A DNA stretch of 13,017 nt from Ruminococcus sp. UBA1780. GTDB taxonomy: Bacteria > Bacillota > Clostridia > Oscillospirales > Ruminococcaceae. The DNA lies in the NCBI GenBank assembly GCA_002315235.1, contig DCGK01000060.1, positions 1 through 13,017 on the forward strand. Direction: 5' to 3'. The position numbers and the translations under genes were made by a program. Of this stretch, positions 1 to 7,048 are shown in pieces. How positions within the stretch are numbered: the first letter of the stretch is position 1; the number at the start of each line of letters is the position of its first letter. The notes below the pieces were generated by a model that saw nothing but the letters and a program-made list of their open reading frames with translations, made no database searches and was not told the DNA's origin.

Positions 1-246
1 AAGAAGCTTCTCTGCTCACAGCTTGACGACGGCATGGGAGGCAGACAGGTTGTTTCAGGCATAGCTCAGTGGTATCAGCCTGAAGACCTTATCGGCAAAA
101 AGGTTATCATAGTTGCAAACCTTAAGCCTGTTACTCTCTGCGGCGTTGAAAGCAGCGGCATGGTATGCTGTTCAGACATGCCTGACGGCTCCGCAAAGGT
201 TATTTTTGTTGATGATGAAGTTGCCGTTGGCAGCAAAATCAGATAA
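1..246 (+). CDS. metG: Methionyl-tRNA synthetase, C-terminal tRNA-binding domain (5' truncated)
   Basis: Open from the first base in frame 1 to TAA at 244-246, so only the last 81 residues are in the window. They match the EMAP/Arc1p-like OB-fold that closes many bacterial MetRS proteins: RQVVSGIAQWY, then a GKKV strand, VANLKPVTLCGVESSGM, and a final VAVGSKIR. This domain binds tRNA and dimerises the synthetase, which charges tRNA-Met with methionine in the cytoplasm. The internal ATG at 34 lies inside the domain and is not a start. The same domain also occurs as free-standing CsaA/Trbp111-type proteins, but those begin nearer the domain edge. The SGM-CCSDM and C-terminal GSKIR pattern is the MetRS one. 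Identification of the domain is firm; that the missing part is a full MetRS is inferred. Confidence 0.85.
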   Translation, partial: KKLLCSQLDDGMGGRQVVSGIAQWYQPEDLIGKKVIIVANLKPVTLCGVESSGMVCCSDMPDGSAKVIFVDDEVAVGSKIR

Positions 247-282
247 ATTACATTCATAGTATTACATTAAAGGAGATTTGTT

Positions 283-810
283 ATGAACAACGAAAAAACA
301 TCACTCGGCGTTTCAGTATCCGTTCTCGGAGCTGCAATGTATTTTACAGTTCTTTTAGGCGGATATATTCCGTTTTTACTTCTCGCAGGATATGTTTTCC
401 TCAGGGAAAATGACGAATGGCTTAAAAAGACGGCAGTTAAGGCTTTTGCAGTCTACACATGCTTCCAGCTCGCATATGAAGCTGTAAACCTCATTCCTTC
501 AGCTATCTCAGTAGTAGACGATATTACAGGACTCGCAGGAAGATCATTCAGCATTCCATTTGTTTCAAACCTCGTTTCACTTGTAAAATCAGCAATCTAC
601 TTCATGAGACCTGTAATGCTCCTTCTCATGGGCTTCCAGGCATTCAAGAAGCTTGATGTTGCGTTTCCTTTCGTTGACAAAATCGCTGACTTCGGTACAG
701 AAGCTGCCGTTAAAGCTGCTTCCGCTGTAAAGAAGGAAGAACCAAAGGAAGAACCAAAAACAGAACCGGCTGACAGCAAAGCTGCTGCTGAAGCAACTGA
801 AGAAAAGTAA
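283..810 (+). CDS. Small multi-pass membrane protein with charged KEEP-rich tail
   Basis: A 175-residue protein starting at ATG 283 behind AAAGGAG (269-275), 36 bp after metG, so probably its co-transcribed neighbour. Residues about 8-40, 52-75 and 96-120 are hydrophobic and likely form three or four membrane helices. Between them, RENDEWLKKTAVKAF (about 41-55) is a charged loop, a layout seen in small DUF4870/Tic20-like membrane proteins, but I do not recognise the family with confidence. The tail (149-175) is disordered, with repeated KEEPK units followed by Ala/Glu, and presumably lies in the cytoplasm. No catalytic motif is visible. A strong terminator follows 33 bp after the stop. Function unknown. 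Confidence 0.8.
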   Translation: MNNEKTSLGVSVSVLGAAMYFTVLLGGYIPFLLLAGYVFLRENDEWLKKTAVKAFAVYTCFQLAYEAVNLIPSAISVVDDITGLAGRSFSIPFVSNLVSLVKSAIYFMRPVMLLLMGFQAFKKLDVAFPFVDKIADFGTEAAVKAASAVKKEEPKEEPKTEPADSKAAAEATEEK

Positions 811-843
811 TTCTTCCTGTCTTACATTCTGACACAAAGCATT

Positions 844-879
844 AAAGTCCCTCCGGACCAGGTCCGGAGGGACTTTTTT
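844..879 (+). terminator. Rho-independent terminator after the metG–membrane protein unit
   Basis: A perfect 16-bp inverted repeat (844-859 with 861-876), rich in G and C, runs into a T stretch at 874-879. It ends the plus-strand unit. The same hairpin lies just beyond the stop of the convergent mannanase gene, but its minus-strand U tract is short (TTTAAT), so it should work mainly on the plus strand and only weakly in reverse. Confidence 0.9.
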
Positions 880-895
880 ATGTTATTTTCAGTTA

Positions 896-3800
896 TCAGT
901 CAAGTGTAGTAATGACCTTTGCTATAAACTGCTTGAGTGTTGCAAGATCTGTGATTTCAACTGAACCGTCGTGATCTGTATCAGCTGCCTTCATTCCGTT
1001 TTCGCTGAGCTTTTTGTCACCGATGATGTAAAGTGAGAGAAGTGAAAGATCTGTTATATCAACCTTACCGTCACAGTCCACGTCGCCTGTCTTAATTGTT
1101 CCGGGTTCAGCCGCTGCTGAAGCTTTGTAAAGATCCTTCGGAAGTTCATCAAGAGTGATTACATAATCACTGGTATATACAGACTTGATGCTTTCCTTTG
1201 TGTTCCACTTACTGTCTGTAATCCATTCTGTGTGCCATGTCATAAAGCTGCTCCAGAAAGCACCCTCTGACTGAAGGTTTTCAGGTGAAGGAATTGTTCC
1301 GTTTTCATGGAGAATAACCGGAACGCCTGTTCCGACAAGATCAGTAAGCTTGTTGTACATACCAACAAGTGAACCGTCGCTTTCAACATATGTATCAGCA
1401 CCAACGATATCTACGTATTCATCTCCCGGATACCAGTCTGCAGGAACTGAAGCTGTAAATCCAAGCGACCAGATAAGGTTGTCGAGTTCCCATTCATTTG
1501 TGTACTTGTCGTACATCATTGTCCAGAGCTTCTTAAAGTTTTCGGCACCGCCCTTGCCCCACCAGAACCAGCCACCGTCAAATTCATGGAACGGTCTCCA
1601 GATTACAGGAACACCTGCATCCTTAAGCTCCTTAAGAGCCTTTGCACCCTTGTCCATTGCCTTTGAAAGTGCTTCATATTCTGCTGTACCAGGTGTAAGA
1701 GCCTTGTCCCAGTCGAGATCATCTGCCTTGCAGTCATCATAGTTGTCAGCAAAATCTGAACCGCAGTGCCAGCATATTGTTACTATACCGCCCTTTTCAA
1801 ACCATTCCTTAGCTCTCTTGTTTACGCCGTCAAAGTCATCGCCCATGTAGTCGAGGCCTCTCATTGCAGGGAGCTTGCCGCTGGCATCTTTGATATAGTT
1901 CATTTCGTAGTCAGGACTTCCCATCCATGTTGATTCCTGCTGACCTGAAATAATGCTCTTTCCGTATTCCTTACAGATATAGCTGTAAAGTGACTTTGCA
2001 GCTGCAGATGCATTTTTATTTGAAAGAACTGCCTTTGATGCATCAGCCTTAACGGCTTCTGCTGCCTTTATTTCGATATAGTCAAATTTTGTCCAGCCCC
2101 ATGACTTGGTGATTTTAATTGTATTTTCGCCCTTCTTAAGCTTCAATGTTGTCGCCTTGAAAGGAGTATATTTTCCTGAACCTTCAGCAATTGAAAGATC
2201 CCCTGCCGGCACACCGTTTACTGAGATGTTCTGCTGCTTGTCGCTTCCGACACCCTCCGCAGCGAAGATAAGATCATACATTCCGTCCGCAGGTGCTGTT
2301 ACTGTAACAGTGATGGAACCGTCCTCTGTCATATATGCCACAGAACCGCCGCTTGCGCCCGCATCCTTGTCTGCCTTTACTGTTCCTGTAAATACAGCAT
2401 CCTCAAATTCGTATCTGCCGTCCTTTGAAGGTGTTGCCGAAGGAACTGCAGACGGTTCTGAAGAAGGCTTGTCAGAAGGCTTTGCTGTTGGTGAAGGTGT
2501 GGCATCCGGCTTCTTTGAAGGAGCTGCTGTTGCCGCAGGAGCCTTTCCGTTAGTATAGAGATCCTTCGGAAGTTCATCAAGTGAAATGCAGTATTCGCTT
2601 GTGTACATTTCCTTAAGGTCCGCAGGATCGTTGAATACAGGGTTTGAAAGGAAATTGATATCATCTGAACCGCCGTCATACCACGGACAGAAATACAGCC
2701 AGTTTGCATGCTCAGCTTCAATGTTGGCAAGTGTTGAAATACAGTCACATTCAGCCATTGCTACCATCTTTGCCTTGTCTGTAAGATTAACGAGGCTCCA
2801 GAAAGTACTTCCTGCTGCAGTATCATCGTGAGCAACGGAAGGCTGCCAGTTGTTTTCAGCAAGATACTTTGTGCAGCTGTATTTGTCATAACCGACGATA
2901 TCCACATATTCGTCTCCCGGATACCAGTCGCCTGATGTTGCATAATCATAGCCGTTCCATTCCCATATAAGATTGTTGCACTTGAAATCCTTTGTAAGTG
3001 TTTCATATGTATAAATCCAGAGTTTCTTATAAACTGCTGAACCTTCCTTGCCCCACCAGAACCATGAGCCTGTTTCTCCGCCGCCGCCTTCAGCTTCGTG
3101 AAGAGGTCTCCAGATCATCGGAATACCCTCAGCTTCCAGCTTGTTGAATTCAGCCGCAAGCGTCTTAAGAGCTTCACGGTAGTAATCATATTCCTTTGTG
3201 CCTTCTTTGTATGCATTTGACGGCATGAAGTCCGAATCAGTTGCATTGTATGTTGTTTTGCTCCAGTCAACCTTGTCTCCCTGTTTGTAACTCTTCATGT
3301 CATTAGGAACATTAAGGTGGAATGATGAAGTCGCAATGCCTCCCCTGTTCTTAACCCAGTCAATAACACGCTTTGTGGAGCCGTCATCGCCGCCGAAGCA
3401 TGAATTGCAGAAATTACCGTAGTCAAATCCTCTTATTGCAGGATAAACACCTGTTGTTTTTTTGATATATTCAAATTCGGTTTCAACATCATGAGGACCA
3501 TACATATAGATTTCCTGCTGGCCTGAAACAGTGTGTTTACCGTAAACAGACGCAAGATAATTCATGAGGGACTGTGTTTCCTTAGTGGCTGAAGGGTTTG
3601 AAAGAACCGCATTTCCTGATACTGTTTCATAAACCTTAGGCTTAACCTCAAGATAGTCAAACTTTGTCCAGCCCCATGATTTGGAGATTTTGATTTCATT
3701 TTTACCCTTTTTAAGCTTTACTGTAGCAGCAGTAAAAGGTGTGTACTTTCCGGTTCCCTCAGCAATTGAAATACTTCCGCTTGAGGCACCGTTGACATAG

Positions 3801-4105
3801 AGGCTCTGCTGCTTTCCGCCGCCGACGCCCTCTGCTGCCATGATAATGTCGTACATACCGTCTTCTTCAGCATCAACCGTAACGGTAATAGTACCGTCCT
3901 CGGTCATATATGCTACTGAACCGCCGCTCGCAGCAGCATCCTTGTCTGCCTTTACTGTTCCTGTAAACTCCGCATCTTCAAATTCATACTTTGACGCCGC
4001 AGCATACACAGAGCCTTCGCTCTGCGGATAAATACTGAATAATGAAGCTGTAAGTGCAAGTGCAGCTGTAAGGCTGCATATTCTTCTTAATTCTTTCGAG
4101 TTCAA
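896..4105 (-). CDS. Secreted cellulosomal beta-mannanase, CBM35-GH26-linker-CBM35-GH26-dockerin
   Basis: A 1069-residue endo-beta-1,4-mannanase, secreted and docked to a cellulosome scaffold. A signal peptide (1 to about 37, ending VYAAA) is followed by a CBM35-like carbohydrate-binding module (about 39-156), GH26 domain 1 (about 165-518), a Pro/Ser/Thr linker (about 521-562), a second CBM35-like module (about 564-680), GH26 domain 2 (about 690-993), and a type I dockerin (about 1006-1067). GH26 domain 1 has acid/base E337 in WRPLHE and probable nucleophile E452 in MAECD; domain 2 has E841 in WRPFHE and E934 in LHENG. The dockerin carries two calcium loops (D1008-D1016, D1042-E1050). Both catalytic domains look intact. 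The start is TTG at 4105, 8 nt from AGGAGG at 4114-4119; no ATG or GTG fits better. It is monocistronic with its own promoter. Mannanase specificity is inferred from family; the GH26 family also contains other activities. Confidence 0.93.
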   Translation of the reverse strand: MNSKELRRICSLTAALALTASLFSIYPQSEGSVYAAASKYEFEDAEFTGTVKADKDAAASGGSVAYMTEDGTITVTVDAEEDGMYDIIMAAEGVGGGKQQSLYVNGASSGSISIAEGTGKYTPFTAATVKLKKGKNEIKISKSWGWTKFDYLEVKPKVYETVSGNAVLSNPSATKETQSLMNYLASVYGKHTVSGQQEIYMYGPHDVETEFEYIKKTTGVYPAIRGFDYGNFCNSCFGGDDGSTKRVIDWVKNRGGIATSSFHLNVPNDMKSYKQGDKVDWSKTTYNATDSDFMPSNAYKEGTKEYDYYREALKTLAAEFNKLEAEGIPMIWRPLHEAEGGGGETGSWFWWGKEGSAVYKKLWIYTYETLTKDFKCNNLIWEWNGYDYATSGDWYPGDEYVDIVGYDKYSCTKYLAENNWQPSVAHDDTAAGSTFWSLVNLTDKAKMVAMAECDCISTLANIEAEHANWLYFCPWYDGGSDDINFLSNPVFNDPADLKEMYTSEYCISLDELPKDLYTNGKAPAATAAPSKKPDATPSPTAKPSDKPSSEPSAVPSATPSKDGRYEFEDAVFTGTVKADKDAGASGGSVAYMTEDGSITVTVTAPADGMYDLIFAAEGVGSDKQQNISVNGVPAGDLSIAEGSGKYTPFKATTLKLKKGENTIKITKSWGWTKFDYIEIKAAEAVKADASKAVLSNKNASAAAKSLYSYICKEYGKSIISGQQESTWMGSPDYEMNYIKDASGKLPAMRGLDYMGDDFDGVNKRAKEWFEKGGIVTICWHCGSDFADNYDDCKADDLDWDKALTPGTAEYEALSKAMDKGAKALKELKDAGVPVIWRPFHEFDGGWFWWGKGGAENFKKLWTMMYDKYTNEWELDNLIWSLGFTASVPADWYPGDEYVDIVGADTYVESDGSLVGMYNKLTDLVGTGVPVILHENGTIPSPENLQSEGAFWSSFMTWHTEWITDSKWNTKESIKSVYTSDYVITLDELPKDLYKASAAAEPGTIKTGDVDCDGKVDITDLSLLSLYIIGDKKLSENGMKAADTDHDGSVEITDLATLKQFIAKVITTLD

Positions 4106-4113
4106 CTTAAATT

Positions 4114-4119
4114 CCTCCT
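4114..4119 (-). promoter_or_regulatory. Ribosome binding site fixing the TTG start of the mannanase
   Basis: Perfect AGGAGG on the minus strand, 8 nt before the TTG at 4105-4103. No other in-frame start precedes the hydrophobic signal peptide at this spacing. Confidence 0.8.
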
Positions 4120-4152
4120 AAACTTTAAATAACCATCAATTCAACCATATTC

Positions 4153-4174
4153 GTTCAGTCAATACAAACTGAAC
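4153..4174 (-). promoter_or_regulatory. Inverted repeat in the mannanase leader
   Basis: GTTCAGT at 4153-4159 and ACTGAAC at 4168-4174 form a perfect 7-bp inverted repeat with an 8-nt spacer. It sits about 10-31 nt downstream of the predicted transcription start, where a repressor operator or leader hairpin could control the gene. The symmetry is seen; the role is inference. Confidence 0.45.
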
Positions 4175-4190
4175 ATATTTCATTAATTTA

Positions 4191-4219
4191 ATTATATCAC
4201 ATAGTTTTTCATAATTCAA
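4191..4219 (-). promoter_or_regulatory. Sigma-A promoter of the mannanase gene
   Basis: On the minus strand, -35 TTGAAT (4219-4214) is separated by 17 nt from -10 TATAAT (4196-4191), with a TG one base upstream of the -10 (extended -10). It predicts a leader of roughly 80 nt. The surrounding 4106-4310 is AT-rich and holds no gene. Confidence 0.75.
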
Positions 4220-4299
4220 TTGTATATTTTTCATAAATTGTACGCAGCGTTTTATGATATAAGTACTTAATTTAAGGGAATTTAATTTAAGCGATTTAA

Positions 4300-4334
4300 G
4301 TAAAATAATAGTGAACGTGAAAAATCACGTTCAC
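4300..4334 (-). terminator. Terminator of the hicB-like gene
   Basis: A perfect 10-bp inverted repeat (4311-4320 and 4325-4334) with a 4-nt loop begins 5 nt after the stop of the hicB-like gene. On the minus strand it continues into TATTATTTTA. It separates this gene from the mannanase promoter. Confidence 0.75.
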
Positions 4335-4338
4335 TGTA

Positions 4339-4758
4339 TCATCTGCTGTTCTGTTTATTGTATCTGTCGGTAAGATAATTCCTTACTACTGCTGAAACAT
4401 CAATCTGTTCCCTTCTCGCATATTCATCAAGCCACCGCGGCAGTGTAACAGATGTCTCCGTCGTTCCGCTGTAGTAATACTTTGCATATTCCTCAACATC
4501 AACATTTACTGTCTGAAAAAATGCTCTGGTGTACTCATCACTGATGTCCGGCTTCAGCGTCTGAATGTCTGAAGGTTCAGGAATACTTTCGTTTTTCGAT
4601 TTCAGACTGTAAATATATCTGGCAAGCAGATCAACCGCATTTGCCAGTGCAAGATCAAAGCTGTCACCGAATGCCGCAAGATTGTTCAGATCTGCGAATA
4701 CTACGCAGTATTTTCCGTCAGCTCTCTGAAAAAAACATCCCGGATATGAATATATCAA
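4339..4758 (-). CDS. HicB-family antitoxin-like protein, orphan
   Basis: A 139-residue protein. The N-terminal half has the HicB partial RNase H-like fold signature: YPGCFFQRADGKYCVVFADL (5-24), a Gly-Asp turn at 31-32, then a helix with ALANAVDLLARYIY (37-50). The C-terminal part, TSVTLPRWLDEYARREQ with VSAVVRNYL (102-129), resembles a ribbon-helix-helix DNA-binding domain, as in autoregulating HicB antitoxins. HicB normally neutralises the mRNA-cleaving toxin HicA, but no short HicA-like frame is present on either side: both flanks are noncoding and carry promoters or a terminator. The start is TTG at 4758, 7 nt from GGAGG (4766-4770). The ATG at 4763 is out of frame and stops at once. It may be a stand-alone regulator, or an antitoxin acting on a HicA elsewhere. 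Confidence 0.8.
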   Translation of the reverse strand: MIYSYPGCFFQRADGKYCVVFADLNNLAAFGDSFDLALANAVDLLARYIYSLKSKNESIPEPSDIQTLKPDISDEYTRAFFQTVNVDVEEYAKYYYSGTTETSVTLPRWLDEYARREQIDVSAVVRNYLTDRYNKQNSR

Positions 4759-4820
4759 CCCATGTCCTCCTTCCGTATCTGTTCTGCATACACGTTCTTT
4801 ACCGTCGTCCCTGTACCTTA

Positions 4821-4849
4821 ATTATACGCAGTACATCCTGCTTTGTCAA
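4821..4849 (-). promoter_or_regulatory. Perfect consensus promoter of the hicB-like gene
   Basis: On the minus strand, TTGACA (4849-4844), a 17-nt spacer, and TATAAT (4826-4821): an exact sigma-A consensus, giving a leader of about 55 nt. Strong unregulated promoters are rare, so repression is likely, possibly by the HicB-like protein's own ribbon-helix-helix domain (inference). Confidence 0.85.
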
Positions 4850-4930
4850 TAAACATCACAATAGTAACATACAAAAATCACATTTGCACTTTAAGGATGT
4901 AAAATTCTTTTTCCTTTCGCTATATTTCAT

Positions 4931-4959
4931 TTGCTATAACTATAAATATATGGTACAAT
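4931..4959 (+). promoter_or_regulatory. Promoter of the lipoprotein–two-component–prmC operon
   Basis: TTGCTA (4931-4936), a 17-nt spacer, and TACAAT (4954-4959) with TG one base upstream, an extended -10. Transcription would begin near 4966, about 39 nt before the ATA start at 5005. It is divergent from the hicB-like promoter 82 bp away. Confidence 0.65.
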
Positions 4960-4990
4960 AAAATATGTGTAACCAGGAAAGCAAAAGCGA

Positions 4991-5007
4991 AAGGAGGAGT
5001 CAGAATA
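4991..5007 (+). promoter_or_regulatory. Ribosome binding site and ATA initiation codon of the lipoprotein
   Basis: AAGGAGG (4991-4997) is followed by AGTCAGA (4998-5004, counting from the A after GGAGG) and then ATA AAA AAG. The spacing is ideal for initiation at 5005 and the reading frame directly gives a lipoprotein signal peptide. AUA initiation is rare, so a base error is the main alternative. Confidence 0.65.
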
Positions 5008-6336
5008 AAAAAGCATTCCGCACTGCTCTCTGCAGCACTGGCAGTATCTGTATCCCTCAGCGGATGCACTATAAATTCCAGCGTGGAAACATATTTAAAA
5101 CCGCCAAAGCTCAGTGAACAGCATGAACAGATTTACAACGCACTTATAAATACGGAAGGTTCAAAAATCAGCCTGAAATATCCGAAGGCCGGAGCTTATC
5201 TTTCAGCATTTGTAGTTGCAGACATAGACAGCGATCCTTCCGAAGAGGCAATCGTATTCTATGAAAAACCTAACCAGACCGGAAGTGACCTGTCAACACT
5301 CAGAATAAATTTTCTTGACCAGGAAAACGGCCGCTGGGATTCGAAAAACGACTTCGCAGCAGAAGGAAACGAAGTTGAGAGAGTATTTATCTCAAAGCTC
5401 GGAAGCTCGGACATTACAAACGTTATAATAGGCACAGGAAGCCAGACAGAAAAGAAAGCAATGCTTTTCTTCTGTGATGACAAGCCGGAACCGGAGCTGC
5501 AGCCTCTGGGCACGTATGCCGTAATGGACGTTACAGACCTCAACAACGATTCCTGCAACGAGCTTATTATGATAAACAGTACTCCGGAAGGAAATACGGC
5601 ACAGCTCAAATGGCTTGACGAGCGCAATACTCTTGTGTCAGGCCCGGTTCTCACTCTTTCCGAAAACACCACGGACATTCTTCAGCTTATTTACGGAAAA
5701 CAGAATGAGGATTCAACAGCAGTATATCTGGATTCATATATTAACACCAACACTATAGTGACGGAAATTATGAAACCGGAGGTTTATGACGGAACAATCA
5801 TACTCACGCACGTAAATGCTGACAACGCTGATTCCGAACCCATAAACCGCACAGTCAGAAATTCATCCCTGATTTCACGGGATATAGATAATGACGGAAT
5901 AATCGAAATACCGATAAACACCGTCTTCAAAGGTTATGAAGACAAGCCTGAAACCGAACAGATTAACATGACAAACTGGTATGTGCTCGAAAACAACATG
6001 TTCGTCAGAAAATATTCAGGATATTACAGCATAACAGACGGATACGCCTTCATACTGCCGGAAAAATGGGAAGACAAAGTCACCGTAAAGTCAGTAAATG
6101 ACGACATAATATTCTGCAGCTACGACGAAGCGTCAGAAAATCAGACTGAACTTATGCGAATCTGCGTTGCAGGAACAAAGGAAACGGAAGAATTAATACG
6201 CAAGAAAGAATACAGCCAGTATTTACAGGTATCCTCCAGCGGCGACACCATATATCTTGCATGTCTGCCGGCGGCCGGCGGCCCGCTGGCTCTGTCATCA
6301 AGCGAAATAATGTTTAATTTTAAAATAATCCAGTAA
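5005..6336 (+). CDS. Lipoprotein with FG-GAP/VCBS-like repeats, probable ATA start
   Basis: Read from ATA at 5005 this is a 443-residue lipoprotein: a KKH basic start, a hydrophobic Ala/Leu/Val/Ser stretch, and the lipobox LSGC with Cys21, anchoring it outside the membrane. The GTG at 5083 would begin six residues after Cys21, losing the signal, and has no ribosome site. AAGGAGG at 4991-4997 lies 7 nt before the ATA, and no ATG, GTG or TTG is in frame between. The body has Asp-rich loops like FG-GAP/VCBS beta-propeller blades: DIDSD (73-77), DLNND (178-182), DIDNDG (293-298), each followed by a hydrophobic strand, suggesting an extracytoplasmic ligand- or calcium-binding protein. It is first in an operon with a response regulator (13-nt gap) and histidine kinase, so it could modulate that sensor. 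No named family recognised; the sensing role is inference. Confidence 0.8.
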   Translation: MKKHSALLSAALAVSVSLSGCTINSSVETYLKPPKLSEQHEQIYNALINTEGSKISLKYPKAGAYLSAFVVADIDSDPSEEAIVFYEKPNQTGSDLSTLRINFLDQENGRWDSKNDFAAEGNEVERVFISKLGSSDITNVIIGTGSQTEKKAMLFFCDDKPEPELQPLGTYAVMDVTDLNNDSCNELIMINSTPEGNTAQLKWLDERNTLVSGPVLTLSENTTDILQLIYGKQNEDSTAVYLDSYINTNTIVTEIMKPEVYDGTIILTHVNADNADSEPINRTVRNSSLISRDIDNDGIIEIPINTVFKGYEDKPETEQINMTNWYVLENNMFVRKYSGYYSITDGYAFILPEKWEDKVTVKSVNDDIIFCSYDEASENQTELMRICVAGTKETEELIRKKEYSQYLQVSSSGDTIYLACLPAAGGPLALSSSEIMFNFKIIQ

Positions 6337-6349
6337 AGGGGAGTAAAAA

Positions 6350-7048
6350 ATGAAAAGAATACTAGTATGCGAGGACGAAGACGTAATCAGAGACTTCGTT
6401 GTAATCAATCTGAAAAGAGCAGGATATGATGTTACTGATGTAAACTGCGGAGAAGAAGCTCTCAGAGTTTTTGAAAACGAACACGGAAACTTTGACGTTG
6501 CGCTCCTTGACATTATGATGCCGGGAATAGACGGCTTCACTGTCTGCAAAAAGCTCAGGGAAAAGAGCTCAACTCTTGGCATTATCATGCTTTCTGCGAA
6601 AACACAGGAAATGGATAAGGTCAGCGGACTCATGATAGGTGCTGATGACTATATGACAAAACCGTTTTCTCCTTCAGAGCTGACCGCACGAGTTGACGCA
6701 ATATACAGACGTGTATGCATGAGTTTTATGAAAGCCGAGGAACCTCCTGTAATAGAATCAGGTCCGTTCCAGCTTAACCTGAAAAGCAGAACCGTGTCAA
6801 AGAACGGAAAGCTTATAGATCTCACACAGGTTGAATACCAGATTCTCGAATATTTCCTTAACAATAAAAACACAGCGCTGGACAGAACCAGCATCCTCAA
6901 CCACATATGGGGTGAAACATACGTCGGAGACGAAAAAATAGTCGACGTAAACATCAGAAGAATACGAATGAAGATAGAAGATGAACCGTCCAGTCCGCAG
7001 TATATTATCACTATCTGGGGATTCGGATACAAATGGAATGACAAATGA
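6350..7048 (+). CDS. OmpR/PhoB-family response regulator
   Basis: A 232-residue DNA-binding response regulator. The receiver domain (about 2-120) has the acidic pair E8/D9, phosphoacceptor D54 in LLDIMMPGIDG, S82 (switch Ser/Thr position) and K104 in TKPF, so all phosphorylation residues are present. A winged-helix trans_reg_C domain follows (about 137-230) with LTQVEYQILEYFL, the recognition-helix region VDVNIRRIRMKIE (198-210), and the wing motif IWGFGYKW. ATG 6350 follows AAAGGGGAG (6335-6343), 13 nt after the lipoprotein gene, and its stop overlaps the kinase start by 4 nt, so the two are translationally coupled. It should be phosphorylated by that kinase; its target genes cannot be read here. 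Confidence 0.95.
   Translation: MKRILVCEDEDVIRDFVVINLKRAGYDVTDVNCGEEALRVFENEHGNFDVALLDIMMPGIDGFTVCKKLREKSSTLGIIMLSAKTQEMDKVSGLMIGADDYMTKPFSPSELTARVDAIYRRVCMSFMKAEEPPVIESGPFQLNLKSRTVSKNGKLIDLTQVEYQILEYFLNNKNTALDRTSILNHIWGETYVGDEKIVDVNIRRIRMKIEDEPSSPQYIITIWGFGYKWNDK

Noticed and set aside
1350..4031. Several plus-strand frames opposite the mannanase gene
   Set aside because: They are antisense shadows of the codon pattern in a clearly identified large gene.
4106..4338. Riboswitch ahead of the mannanase
   Set aside because: The leader is about 80 nt with only one short inverted repeat and no known aptamer core.
4641..4961. 106-residue plus-strand frame that might supply a HicA partner
   Set aside because: It overlaps the hicB-like gene and both divergent promoters, is Cys/His/Ile-rich without HicA features, and has no good ribosome site.
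5083..6336. Lipoprotein gene beginning at GTG 5083
   Set aside because: No ribosome binding site precedes it, and it would drop an obvious lipoprotein signal peptide reading in frame just upstream.
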